A model generated the notes under the pieces. That model saw only the letters and a list, made by a program, of their open reading frames with translations. It was not told the origin of the DNA and searched no databases. The position numbers and the translations under genes were made by a program. 64,000 nt of DNA from Blasia pusilla (lineage: Eukaryota; Marchantiophyta; Marchantiopsida; Blasiales): assembly GCA_050084515.1 (NCBI GenBank), contig CM114271.1, positions 36,456,001-36,520,000 on the forward strand, written 5' to 3'. How positions within the stretch are numbered: the first letter of the stretch is position 1; each line of letters begins with the position of its first letter. Of the stretch, positions 11,233 to 22,734 are shown one piece after another.

Positions 11233-11612
11233 GTCAACGTTTCCTTCCATCGTCCTCTCTAGATCCTTGCCTGTCACAGACTGTCATGTGCTTGAATTTG
11301 GAAACTTCGCACTTCAAGCTTTAGGTTTGCTGGATACGGATTTGGAGATTTTGCATTTCAACCGGCCGAAGCATGCGCGTCTCAGACTCATATTCGGAAC
11401 CGTTTCCAACATGCTCTCTAACGCGCCTTCCGTTATATCACTCTCTAAAGGAGCGATTACACCAAATCATCCGCGCATCAATCCGTGTGATCTGCCGCTA
11501 AGGATCCTGCGCCTGCTAGACACGTCCGTCAGTTATGCATTCAATTTGAAACGCACGGCCGCACCTTCTGAGCCTTTCCCTCGTTCCTCTGCAGATGGGA
11601 TGGCGTACGTTA
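11230..11612 (+). other. Possible terminal intron and last exon of the receptor kinase
   Basis: The stop codon region reads AATAC|GTGAGT, a consensus plant donor. A pyrimidine-rich tract and CAG end at 11,593. Splicing 11,230-11,593 would replace the immediate stop by a short tail (TWDGVR) ending at TAA 11,610-11,612. Both gene ends are plausible; transcript data would decide. Confidence 0.3.
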
Positions 11613-12583
11613 ACTAATCCGCGCCAATTTCGGCGAGGACATCACGACTCACGTCGCTCGCAGCGTTCAAGAGCGAGCTCACTCACGACGGACTCCACCT
11701 CGACAATTTTGCCGAAGAGAAAACTCGGATTACACTATCCGTCACTCGGAACCCGCAGATTCGATGCCAACGGCAGGCGAGCGAGACTAGGCTCCACGAC
11801 TGGTAACTTCGGAAGTTCAGGTCGCATCGAAGATCCATTCATCTGCCGAGACTTAGCGCTATCCGTCCCCCATCCTCTTCATCTCTTCGCAGCTCACCGT
11901 ATGAATCGTGCGGTGAAGTGGTTCTTCCCTTCTCGAAGAAGTTGCATGTGTGTACACATGCCCGTGGGGCAGACAAGAAAACATTTGAATTCTGGGCAGC
12001 AAGAAAAAAAAAAGACACTCGCATTTAGGGCAGCAAGAAAAACACACTTGAATTCTGGGCAGCATGTTGATACTGTACACTAGTGGATCCGACGCAGGAG
12101 TTAGATAATGGTTATTGCTATTATGAGGGAGTTTGAATCAGGGTTCGGGGAGACAGGCGATTACTGGTAATATGTATAGTTACCCCTTTTTTTTCTTAAG
12201 TCATCGGCTCTAGCTGGAAATTTTTATTATCCAGGTTCATTTTCTGGTAAATTTCCATTTTAATCCGTGAAATTCCGAAAATTAAAAAATTTCCGGGCCG
12301 AATTTCCCTCTCGATTCACGGTCACCAACGAGTTTCCGGCTTTTTTTGCATTCACCGGGAAAAATCCGGCCGTTGAAATTTTCGTCAGTAAATTTTCGGC
12401 TAGCAAGTACGGTAGGAAGATTTTCAGCCAGCAAGCAATGTCCTCTCTTTCCCATTCATTCACTATCATCACTCCAACATTCTAAGCAACCCGACTTCCA
12501 ACACTCTACAAAAATTCAACTTCAAAGACCTCATGTCACTTGGTAATAAATCACATATCATTTAGTAAGATATCCTTGGCATG
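11613..12583. other. Intergenic; short repeats only
   Basis: Three copies of a gaattctgggcagcaagaaa-like motif lie at about 11,985-12,065. From 12,180 the sequence is AT-rich with repeated aaatttccg-type words. No gene recognised. Confidence 0.5.
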
Positions 12584-12598
12584 AGTTGAACCTGGTCC

Positions 12599-12666
12599 CT
12601 CCCACAAGTTGGGAGCCAAGGATCCTCCCCCTCTACAATACTTGGAGCTCCAAAGCTCCAAGTATT
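12599..12666 (-). other. Two consecutive hairpins in the hAT 3' region
   Basis: Hairpin 1 is CTCCCA/TGGGAG around a 5-base loop (12,599-12,615). Hairpin 2 has perfect 13-bp arms AATACTTGGAGCT/AGCTCCAAGTATT around CCAA (12,637-12,666). Copy 2 keeps both at 17,636-17,653 and 17,675-17,705 with changed bases, so the structure is a family feature, possibly a 3'-end or terminal signal. Confidence 0.65.
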
Positions 12667-12709
12667 CTAAAAGGGCCCTACAAAACCAACAAATCTAAAT
12701 CAAAACATC

Positions 12710-14948
12710 CTACTTTATAGAAACTCGAGTGTTGTCTCCTTCTACCTCTACTTCTACCTCTAAAGACAAATATTTTTTTGGACTAGCAAAGATATATCTA
12801 AAATGAGCAAAATTTTTCCATAACACAACAGACTCATCCAACAAGTCCTCGTAATCAGAGGAAGGGCCTTCTAAGGAAATCCTCAAAACAGCATCTAAGT
12901 ATTTTGTAGACAACCTATTCCGAGATTTGCTCTTGATCATATTTTGAATGGAGAAAGCTCTCTCGCAAATAGCAGTACTCACACATTGGACTCTAGCAAT
13001 ATTTGCTAAAATCAACAAGTTTGAAAACTTACATTGCAAAGAGGGACTCCAACTTACCATAGCCCATAGGTCCCTAAAGTTGCGATCCTTCCACTCTGTA
13101 GTAGCCATCAGTTTGAAAGACTGAAACTCATGTTTCACAATAGGAGAGTTAATCAAAACAGGTTGCAACTGACCTCTAAGAGGTAATTGGGCTCCAAAGA
13201 AACCACACAAATCATCTAAATCTTTACAGCCCCAACTATTCAATCCCACCTGTCTAGAAGGCATGTGTAAGGGGTTTAGAATTTTCATTGCACCAATAAG
13301 ATGGTTATCTCAAAATCGATCTTGCAAAGCTGAACATACACTTTCAGCAAACCTTTTCTGAAAAAATAATGCAGCCTCCAGATCCCTACATGTGCGATCT
13401 CAAGACATCTCTATACTATGGAACATTTTACCCCTTATCTCAGACTGTAAACGTCAAAGATAGCCACCCGGAGGCCCAAAATCAGGTAAAATGTGATAAC
13501 CTGTGTCTTCAGAGAAGGTCGATGCATTCAAGTCATGTGTTTCCATCACAAAAATTCATAGTGATGGAAGATATCTTGGAATTAACAATGCTTCCTATAG
13601 TGCTAACATCCACAAACTTGTACTGGAAAATCTTGCCCAAATTTGCAAGCATGGAAAGGATATCAGCTAAAAAATATAACTGATAGATCATTTGGAATGA
13701 TCTTAACTTGTTAAATAAATGAGCAGCATTCCCATCATCCTCTGACGGATAAATGTCCCTAAAGTAAATCAACACCGATTCTAGAGAATCACACAATGTG
13801 GAAACGGCTTGCCATCGAGATAACCAACGTATTTTATGGTATCTCTTCATCACTCGCTTGGAATCATTGAACTTTTCCTGCAAAGTGGACATAAGTGTTC
13901 TCCTTTTGGAGGACCTCCTGAAGTAACCAGCAACATAATTGAGAATGGAATCCACTTCACTAGAGATTGCCTTGCAATCAACAACTTTCGCAGCAGACAA
14001 AGCAGCAAGATTTGTCCTATGAGCGACACAATGAACAGATAGAATATAGGGGTTCACCTTTTGCTTCATTTGTGAAGCTACCCCTGTCTCGCTACCTACC
14101 ATTGTCGAGGCACCATCAGAGCCAAAGGCAACCATTTTGGATAATTCCAACCCTCCATCCTTGATGAGTTGTAGCAACATTTCAGTAATAACGTTTAAAG
14201 ACTTTGACTCACACTGAAGTAATCCGAGAAAACAACACTCTGCCTGTCCGTCTTGAATGAAAGTGGCAAACACAACTAAATGACCAGTAACAGATATGTC
14301 TGTGGACTCATCAATCATAATACCAAAAAAGGGAGAAGCCTGAACTCTTGAAAGAGTTCTTCTTAGCAAGACTTGGCTGATGAAATAAGACATTTCGCTG
14401 CAACTCCTTTCATCATGATAAAGATCTCTTGTAATAGGTGCGTTTACAGAAAGAAATAACTTACACAGATTGGGAAATTTCAGAAATGGCATAGCCTCCT
14501 TCGCAAGGAAGTATGCACACTTGAACAATGTTAGGAGGGCTACTTCACAGGTCTGGTTTGTGGTCGCAATGGCCTTGGCCATCGACTTCTTACCTCCATT
14601 AGCAGCCCATGAGAGCTTGATATGCTCATTGGACTTGGCGTGGTCAGTGAACGCAGAGACTTTGCAATTAATTGCCCCATCTTTAGCAAAAGCACTCTTC
14701 CCCTTCCCCTTCCTACAGACTTTAGAGAAAATCCTACCAAGACCTGAATCATAATCAATCCAATCATACATTGAGTACAGCACATCCTTCCACGCAATGC
14801 AAACTTTTTCAAGTAAGGATCCACTACTACCTGACGTAGGTTGTTCATCTTTATCATCGGATGAGCCAGATAATGCAATAATATCTGGCACATCGTTTCG
14901 AGGTCCCTTATCTAAGAATGAACTCATCGTCTTTTGTCTCTTGGCCAT
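12710..14948 (-). pseudogene. hAT transposase (DUF4371 type), frameshifted
   Basis: The first ATG is at 14,948 (MAKRQKTMSSFL). A zinc-finger-like region follows with the H..H pair (FTDHAKSNEH); the first Cys seen in the other copies is Ser here. Next comes the catalytic core with GIMIDESTDIS and MVAFGSDGASTMVG, then VHCVAHRTNLAAL. The frame of about 471 codons breaks at about 13,545, where a T-run carries an extra base, and meets two more stops before 13,290. The last 192 codons (13,288-12,710) hold the hAT C-terminal dimerisation motif CERAFSIQNMIKSKSRNRLS. All landmarks of an autonomous transposase are present, but the gene is dead in this copy. The closest relative in the window is the split copy at 17.6-29.6 kb. 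Confidence 0.9.
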
Positions 14949-16740
14949 AATAACCAATGAACTAGATATGCACGTGAATCAATCTGTCTAAATGAACCCT
15001 AAATCAGACAACGTTTATAGAAGCAAATTCACAACAAAGGCTTGTGCAAAGCTAGTACAGAGAGGTAGTTATGGAAGAAATGCAACATGCGTAGATCTCC
15101 GAAAGCTTCAAACTCATTCCCCAAGAAGATTTCCAAATAGTGGAAGGAGGACTTCCAAATAGTGGGCACTAGGTAGCGCTTGAGTGGTTCTCGAGGAGTC
15201 ATAAACTCAGCCGAATCTGCATAGTAACAAAAACTGAGAACGAAAATTGAGAACAATTGAGCGGACTCACAAAGCTGCGCAAACACGGCAGAGATGCCGG
15301 CACTTTAGAACTTCCTTAGAGCCGGACTATCATGAAGCCAGGAAGCTAAGAGAGAAGGCACCGCTGCCGAGTCTAGGAGAACAACCTACGGAGTCACGGA
15401 GCCCAACCTGGAGAACAGCCTAGTCCCGAGCTCAACAAAGCTACGGCTTTGTAATGAAGAGCAGTTGCAGCTAGCCGTGGAGCTCCCGAAAGCCAAAACT
15501 TCCTAACTACAAACACAAGTTGCGGATTTGGGGAGCCAATGCAGAAGAGCAACGAACTGAAGACAGTCTATGGAGCGGAGAGAAAACAAGCTGGGAAGCG
15601 TACAAATATGTTGCACACATACAAACTCGCAGAGTCTAAGAGAAGACCACTTGCTTCAATGCAGGTTTGTTGTGGACTGCTTCGAAGTCAGCAATGAGAA
15701 AATGATGATCAGTTGTGGAGAGGGAGGAGTCTAGACTCTAGAGCGTAGCAAAAATCTATGCATCATCGAGCGGCAACAGAGTCGGGTCCTTCTAGGAGAA
15801 TCAGAGCTGCGGAGAGACGGGAACTTGGAGTTTGGGGAGCAGCGAACTGAGCAGAGTCAGGGAGTGAGAAGTCCTGACTCGAGCGAGTATCTGTGTTGCG
15901 CAACTGAGCGAGTATCAACGTCGCCGAGCAGCAATGGAGTCGAAAATTTTGGATCCTTCGGGGAGAGGTAAAGTTGCGGGCCGTGCGGGGAGTCGGAGAG
16001 AGGAGCAACAGACTGAGCGGAGTCGGGGAGAGAGCAGCGAGCGGAGCGGAGCGGGGAGAGAGCATCAGATCGAGTAGAATCACGAACAGAATCGAAGCTA
16101 TGGAGAGTGCGGGGAGTTGGAGCCTCGGAGTCGGGGAGAAAGCAGAGGAGTCGTAGAGAAAAAAGTGAGGAATGAGCTCGGGAGGGCTCGGTCTGAGGGT
16201 ACTACCCCATGGCCCCACATGCTTGTCACCCAGCGGCCCCAGCCGTGTCGCCTCTGCCTTCCCGTCTCGGGCTGCCCCTCCAAAATCTTCTGTTGAAGCC
16301 GTTGGATTTGAGTCGAACGGCTACAATCTTAGGAGAAAGAGTGACGGGCTAGGGTTTGAAATCCTTCCCCCAAATTTGACGGTGACAATCTGCTATGCCT
16401 TTGGAATTCTCATCCAACCATCAGCTGTCTCCTCCAATCCCCTTTGCCAGGTAAGCCTTAAAATAGCCGGCCATCAAAATTCAAATCGGCACTATTCTGG
16501 GAGGCTCATTGTAGGGAGCCTTCGGTTTCTGCTGATTTCAAACGGACGGCGGCTATATCCCGACGACTCTCTGCCGGAATGGGGATACTTTCCGTCATTC
16601 CTCTAGTAGCACCGTCACTTGCCGGATTGGCCCTGTCACTCATCGGAAACCCTGCCGGAACTTTGCTGACCCAAACGGAAAATCGCAAAAACTGCCGGCT
16701 AGCACTACTCGTGACCCAGGATCTGTGAAAACATTGGTTT

Positions 16741-17595
16741 GAATTGGTCACGCATGATGTACTTTAGTACTTGGGTTAAAGAAAGACGCAAGTATAGTTT
16801 AGACCATGCAACACCACTTTTCTCCATGTAATTGATGGGATTTATTTATGATGGATCTTAAGTGTTTTTCTTGTTCACGGCTTAACTGTATTGTCATGGA
16901 TAGTCTATCACTTCAATTATGACGCTAACTTCTCCCACTCTCACGGTAGATGTAGTCATTTTCATCATGTTATTCATACACACCCAATGTACTCTCTATA
17001 ATCTTCTTGTCATCTCCTAAATTTTCCCACTCATCCATTACTTAGTTTATTTGAAAGTGCCAAGAAGAAAGACATGGAAAAACAAGACGCGGGAGTTGAA
17101 GGACCAAGTTGCGCAATCATATACAAGGTTGGTTGCTAATTGAATGGTTTATAAATTTTGTTGAAGCATGTGAAGGGCAAGGTCTGGGGAGGTTTTTAAT
17201 TTTTGCAAACAATATCCAGGTAGTCTTAAAGTAGGTTGGAGTTTGAAAGTTGGAGGTCGGTGGTGGCCGGTAATAGTAAAAATGGAGGGCGAAAAACTGA
17301 GTTTTTTTTTCTGCACTCGGTCAAAATCCAAATTTTGATTATTTCTTCGGATAATTTTCTGACTATCCTAAAAGTTGTCTGGCTAAGTTCTCGCTGATTT
17401 CAATATAGTCAATGAATTTTTTGGGGTCCCTGTTTGCTTTCTCCATTCATTTCTTCTTTAGTGCTTGTTCTATATCTGATTTCTTAACTCCTTCAAGTTT
17501 GAGAACTTGGGGAATTAGAGAAGCAAGCATAACACTCCTCCCTTCTTGCTTTCAAACAATTTTGCAAGGGTACATTTAAAACTGAATTTCACATT
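16741..17595. other. AT-rich spacer between two hAT copies
   Basis: No frame with family features and no clear repeats. A T9 run lies near 17,301. Confidence 0.5.
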
Positions 17596-18215
17596 TACTA
17601 AGGAGATCCTTGTCACGAGTTGAACCTGGCCATGCCTCCCAACAAGTTGGGAGCCAAGGATTTTTCCCCTTCAGAATACTTGGGGCTTTAAGGCTCCCAA
17701 ATATTTTGAAGGGGCTCTAAATCTAAACAAGAATGCATAACTTATTTCAAGAAGACAAGTCAATAGAAGTCGTAACGCCTTCAACTTCTACTTGAGGAGA
17801 AAGATATCTTTATGGGTTAGCATACATGTATCTGAAGTTGGCAGAATTTTTCCATAGAACCATAGATTCAGCAAGCATATCCTCATAATCAGTACTAGGG
17901 CCTTCTAAAGCAATTCTGAGAATAGCATCTGAATGCTTACTACCTAGGCTATTCCTACATTTACTCTTTATCATGTTCTGAATTGAGAATGCTCTCTCAC
18001 AAATTGCAATGCTCACACATTGAACCCTCGCAACATTAGCCAACACCAGCAAGTTTGCAAACTTGCATTGTAAAGCTGGACTCCAACTCACCATTGCCCA
18101 TAGATCCTTGAAATTATGATCTTTCCACTCAATTTTTGCCATCGACTTGAAGGATCGGAATTCCTGCTGACAGCAACAACATTTATGATAGAAGGTTGCA
18201 AATGCCCCTTCAGTG
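17596..18215 (-). pseudogene. hAT transposase copy 2, C-terminal part (left of the retroelement insertion)
   Basis: Minus-strand frame 18,142-17,810 encodes KIEWKDHNFKDLWAMVSWSP, then CERAFSIQNMIKSKCRNS, the hATC dimerisation motif, closely matching copy 1. The 3' hairpins are kept (17,636-17,705). Reading upwards, the coding sequence is cut at 18,215 by the retroelement and resumes at 27,877. The bases across the cut line up with copy 1 (about 13,165-13,200) once the insertion and one copy of AGTG are removed. Confidence 0.9.
18212..18215. repeat. Target-site duplication AGTG, left copy
   Basis: AGTG directly precedes the TGTCACATC end of the element and recurs directly after its ...GCACGACA end. 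The interrupted hAT sequence is continuous if one copy is removed. Confidence 0.85.
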
Positions 18216-18694
18216 TGTCACATCTGAGTAGCCGATAGGCCGAGATCTATCGTGGATAGGGCGTAGGAGCCAGCGGACTATCTTGAGTGTAACTTTGTCC
18301 CACAGTGTCGGATGAGGTTGAGGATAGGTCCATTGTGTCAGGAACGTCGTTTTTTATGACTTTCATGTTGAGGTCTTTTACAACCGGGTGACTTGTTGAC
18401 CAGGTCACTGCCCTGGTAACTTTGTCTTGTATGAGTTACCAAGGGAAGGGCTATTTTTAGGGGAAGAGCCTTTTGGCTCTTCCCAACCTATATAAGAGAG
18501 GAAGATGGCTTTCCTAAGCCATCTTTCTCATGTTGGGCCGTTGGAGCACCTCCCTTGTATGTGTGTGAGCTAGGACTAGGGTGCTAGCGTCCGGATTCCT
18601 TGATAGCACAGGGTGGACGAGGCTCGATATGCCGATGTAGATTAAGGAGTGGAGTTTTAGGCCGGGTGTGCCCTTTTTACTACTCTTTATTTTT
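18216..18694 (+). repeat. Split direct repeat A1 (5' end of copy A)
   Basis: The 479 bp starting TGTCACATCTGAG match A2 (27,258-27,734) at about 95%, with the main differences in a ~40-bp patch. The match stops at tactactctttattttt; what follows here is unique leader, while A2 is followed by B2. Confidence 0.9.
18461..18525 (+). promoter_or_regulatory. TATA box flanked by two perfect 10-bp hairpins
   Basis: Stem GGGAAGAGCC/GGCTCTTCCC with loop TTTT (18,461-18,484) is followed by TATATAAG (18,489-18,496). Stem AAGATGGCTT/AAGCCATCTT with loop TCCT (18,502-18,525) comes next. The start of transcription is expected near the second hairpin, so it would lie at the RNA 5' end. The same set recurs in A2 at 27,501-27,565. 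Confidence 0.7.
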
Positions 18695-19860
18695 ACATGA
18701 GAAAGATGGCAGGGGGCTGGTGGGAATTCGTTGTTTGCAGGTAGGCAAGCGAGTTGCCTTGGTCCGGAGCCCCTGGAGACGTGTGTGTGACGTTGTGTGT
18801 CATTTTTTCTGTTCGGAAGGCCGTGGGCGGACGCGCTGTCCGTTTTTCTCAGATTTTGCTGGTGCGGATTGATGGGGGACAACAGCCGAGTGTAGCGTGT
18901 GGTGGGGCGTCGGGTGTACGCAAGTAAGGGTGTCGAGAGAGAAGGAAAGGGCAGGTTTGGGTCTTGCAGCCGCCGGGGGGCTGTCAAGTAAAGGCGGCTA
19001 GGTTAGGTCGCGAAAGCTAGAGTTAGGTCGCGGACGGCAGGGCGCGGACAGCAAGGCGCGGACGGCGCCTTCCCCCCCCTCTCTCTCCCCCGAGGTGGGA
19101 GGCGCGCATAGGTCGCGCCCCCAGCGCATTTAGGGCCCAAGGGGCCCGTGATAGGCCACGGTCCAAAGTTTCCCCCCCCCCCCTCCAACGTGGTAGGAGT
19201 GGATGCAGTTGTAGCGAACGCGGTGGGCATGGGCAATGTGAGGGCAGGGAGGATGTCGACGTGCTGAGTGATTGGCAAGCTGGACAACGGGCGTGACATG
19301 TTGTTTTTGGGGCGCGACAGGGCATTGCGAGAGTTTACGATGGAGGGGCAGTGTGCATAATGCCGACGGGTTGTCCGCATCTGTTGACGGGAGGATCGAC
19401 ATGTTGGTCGAGGGGAGTGTTATGTGGCGGAGATTGTCATATCATGTGGAGGAGTGCATATTGACGGTGCAGCAGGTTGGAGGGCGTGATCAGGTTATCC
19501 ATTCGAGTCCCTTTTCCCGCACTTGTCGTGTGTGATTGAGAGTGCTGGGTATCGGGTAGTAGCTGGTGCTAGATGGGTGCAGTGATGGTGACGAGTGTAG
19601 ATTCTTTTCATGTGTAGCATGTTGGTGGATATACGGCGGTTGCCGAGTAGGGGTCACGTGTATGACCCGAGAATGTGTCGCTAGGTTAGGTGAGTCAGTT
19701 GGGAGGCTCATGGTGAGCCCGAGTGTTGAGCGTGCGTGAGGTCGGGTATGTCATCACGGGATTGACGTTAGCATAGGTGAGCTAGTGAGGCGTGTGGGAG
19801 ACTCTCAGTGAGTCTGAGTGCTTGAGCGGGTGAGACAGGATTTGTCATCACGGCGTTCTT
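18695..19860 (+). other. Leader of copy A, no recognisable coding domain
   Basis: Frames are short and lack family features. A candidate minus-strand primer site could not be identified; TGGTGGGAATTCG at about 18,719 starts with TGG but is not a match known to me. Confidence 0.4.
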
Positions 19861-21100
19861 CTAGGGTTCGGAAGAACGGGGTAGTGCGAGCAGTGGTAGT
19901 GGTGTGACACGGAGTGGAGTGAGATACCGAGGGGTTACCAGTGAGGAGCTCCCTCGACATCCATCCGTGACTGGATCGTCATCACTGGACACTGGGTCTG
20001 GTGACGAGATCACCGAAAGAGACAGTAGTACTTGGCAGGAGATGGACGACATGGGCCATCGGGGCATCGTCATTTTCGGTGCAATGGGCACCATCGACTT
20101 AGATGATTTCATCCAGGAGTTCGACACATGGTGCGACTTCCAGGAGATACGGACCGACACGGTTCAACCCTTTCATGGCATGGAAGGGGTTGTTCCAAAG
20201 ATTTGGAGGGTCCTCCGATGGATGACTACATGGAGTTTCGATCACTATATTCAGTAGAGATCGATGACCTGGAGGATGTATCTTGGGCTCAGGGAATGTG
20301 TCCACTAGTGGTCGCGAGGCATATGATGGGATTGTGAGAGGAGAGAGACCCACACTATCAGCCCAGGAGACTAGATGGAGAGGAGGGCAAAGTGAGACAG
20401 GCGATATGGCGAGACCTCTCGGTGGTAGAGGGCCACCCACTTTAGCCCACACGGTGGAGTTCTTCCGGCAGTTGGGGAAGAGCTACCAGGGCGTGCATGC
20501 ACCGACAAGCTGAAGAGTCTCAGGATTTTCAGCGACGATCGGGTGAGAGTCGAGAGAGGCCTTCACACGCATGAGGAGGCTGATCATTGCTACGTTTGGA
20601 GTGATCGAGGCGCAGCCATCCAGATTGGTCTGGGTTCGGACCGAGAACTACGGAAGAGAGTCCGAGATGCGGTCTTGATTCACACAAATGGAAGCCCACA
20701 TTGAAGGTGATCTTTGAGTTGTCGAGCGTATTGAGCTCAACATGAGTGAGGAGCGGTAGTGACCGCTGGATTTTCTCGAGATACGACGGGTCCCAGCGGC
20801 GGTGACCCCACAAAGTGCCACCGAGCACCGATACCACGGAGCGGGCAAGTGTGCCTAGAGAGCAAGCGGGTACCGTGAGCCTATTAGGCAACGACCGCAC
20901 CTACATATGTTGCCTGCAGTGGACCGATGTGGTCTTGTTGGGCGTGTGGAGGGGCCCATAGGCAGAGAGGCGCCACAAGCATGGGGAGAGGATCACGGCG
21001 CCTCCAATTGCGCAGAGAGCCACGAGGATGGCCCCACCACAACACCTGTGTGACCATTGCCCAGATATGGTCACACTAGGGATAGATGTTTTGACCTTCG
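19861..21100 (+). pseudogene. Gag remnant with zinc knuckle (copy A)
   Basis: A frame at 19,904-20,257 contains DLDDFIQEFDTWCDFQEI, which has the spacing of a retrotransposon gag (capsid) segment. At about 21,048-21,096 a CCHC zinc knuckle can be read with one frameshift (CDHC, then YGHTRDRC). Several stops and shifts separate them, so no Gag protein can be made from this copy. Confidence 0.6.
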
Positions 21101-21299
21101 CCGAGGGGCACGCCCGTCAGGTAGGCCGAGGGCCTGGGGCGGCCGCCCTGGAGGAGGTCGGGGAGTTCTTCTGGGCGTGGTGGTAGAGGACCACCACCAG
21201 CCAGAGGAGATGGAGCAAGAGCACCAGAGCTGGCGCTTCTCTCACGCATCGATCAGTTGGAGCAGAGGATTGTTGCCATGACGATGATGCGGCTTAGGG

Positions 21300-22340
21300 A
21301 AGGCACGGAGCTCGGCGACTAGTGTGACTCGGTCTCTACCTCTTACCCACGACCGGGTGAGGATCTCGCCAATATGGGATTCATGTGTAGTGCAGCCCAG
21401 GTTGAGGCAGTTGCAGGGGTGACTCGAGGTGCTGCGTGAGGCACCGAGCCATCGAGAGGTGGAGTTGAGATTGACCCACCAGAGGGGACCGATGGGCGGC
21501 AGCCAGGGTTCCCTGATCGTTCACATTGTCGGAGGCACTACACACACCATCGATGGTGCCTCGACAACCAGCGGTGCCTCTGATTCGAGGCACCTCGTCG
21601 GCGTCACGAGGAGTTGGAGTGACAACTCCTATGCCGGCTCGAGTGGAGTCGTGTCGACTATAGTGTTGGAGGTGGCCACTAGAGTGAGTCGACTCGCTAT
21701 TTTCCGCCTTAGAGTTGGCGGCGTTGGGAGTTGGACCGGTGAGGTGTTCGGTTGGGCGCCACGTTGTGTGAGCGTGGAGAGATGAGCGCTTCTTGTTCAG
21801 AGGTAGTTGAGGAGGTGGTGGACTTGCCCTCGAGCCGGTGCTTGGGGCGTTCCCCACGAGTCATGGCATCGCGCGGCGGCAAAGTTGGTAGATATGCCTT
21901 TCGACCGGCCATAGAGCGGCAAAGTGGTGACACTGGAGTAGTGTTCTTTGGATAATCGAGCTAGAGTATTTCGCTTGGTTAGTCGGAGGGGACAAGATAT
22001 ACCACCCAGTAGCGTCCCTACTTGATTCAGAGCGCAACCCTTGATGTTAGGGAAGGCGGCGTGTTTAGCATTGGGGTTCGGAAGGCCGACATTGAGCCTT
22101 GTCCCTTCCAAATACATACCTCGATTGGGGGCGTATCACCCACTCAGTATATGACTCGACAGGAGATTGTTGTGAGAGTCCAGCCAGAGCATGCGACGGA
22201 TAGTGCTATGGTGCGCACACGCGTGCGATTACGACACCCGGTGAGTTATGCGATGTGTTGGTGGGGAGTCTGATGTTATATCCCCTAGATTCATCCTTGA
22301 CCGGGAGGAGACCGTTGCTTATCGGCCAAGATGGCGGTCA
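21300..22340 (+). pseudogene. Aspartic protease region of the polyprotein (copy A)
   Basis: Comparison with copy B places the protease here. LLDS at about 22,018 is followed, after an indel, by AQPLMLGKAA, then ELEPCPLQIQTS-like residues. The flap-side VGG segment is at about 22,250-22,280 (copy B: YDVLVGGAILYP). The reading frame shifts several times. This is the normal N-terminal enzyme of a gypsy polyprotein. Confidence 0.6.
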
Positions 22341-22734
22341 GGTGACGGTCGGATGAGTCAGTTACCCGTGCAGTTTGCGGGACGAGGTGGTCGATCACGA
22401 GGCGAGTCTGTGACCACGTTGGCGGCTTTCACAAGTAGTGTTAGCTGGCCAGGAGAGTTGTTGGAGGGGAACGCACATGCGGAGGATGTCCTAGTAGCGG
22501 ATAGTCCCACGGAGAGACAGGCCATGGCGGGTGTCTCTTCCCATGTTAGCGATGCCTCTTCACCATTATGGGGTACGACTCGAGAGCTACAGAGGAGTGC
22601 CGACGACCTCGTGAGGCAGGCGTGGAGTCATGTTTTTATCCTAGAGCAGCGAGAGTCACGTGGCGATCGGGCTCTTGGAGTGGAGACGATGACCCCACTA
22701 GATACCACACATTGTGTGGCGGTGCCTGAAGGAG

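Larger units (their letters stand above)
12584..16740 (-). mobile_element. hAT element, copy 1, nearly full length but decayed
   Basis: The boundaries are estimated from similarity to copy 2 (17,596-18,215 plus 27,873 onwards). The 3' side starts near 12,584 and carries two hairpins; the coding part is 12,710-14,948. A long non-coding 5' region extends to about 16,740, ending with tactcgtgacccaggat, which resembles 32,600-32,630. The 5' region has only GC-rich chance frames. No terminal inverted repeats or target duplication could be placed by eye. Confidence 0.6.
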
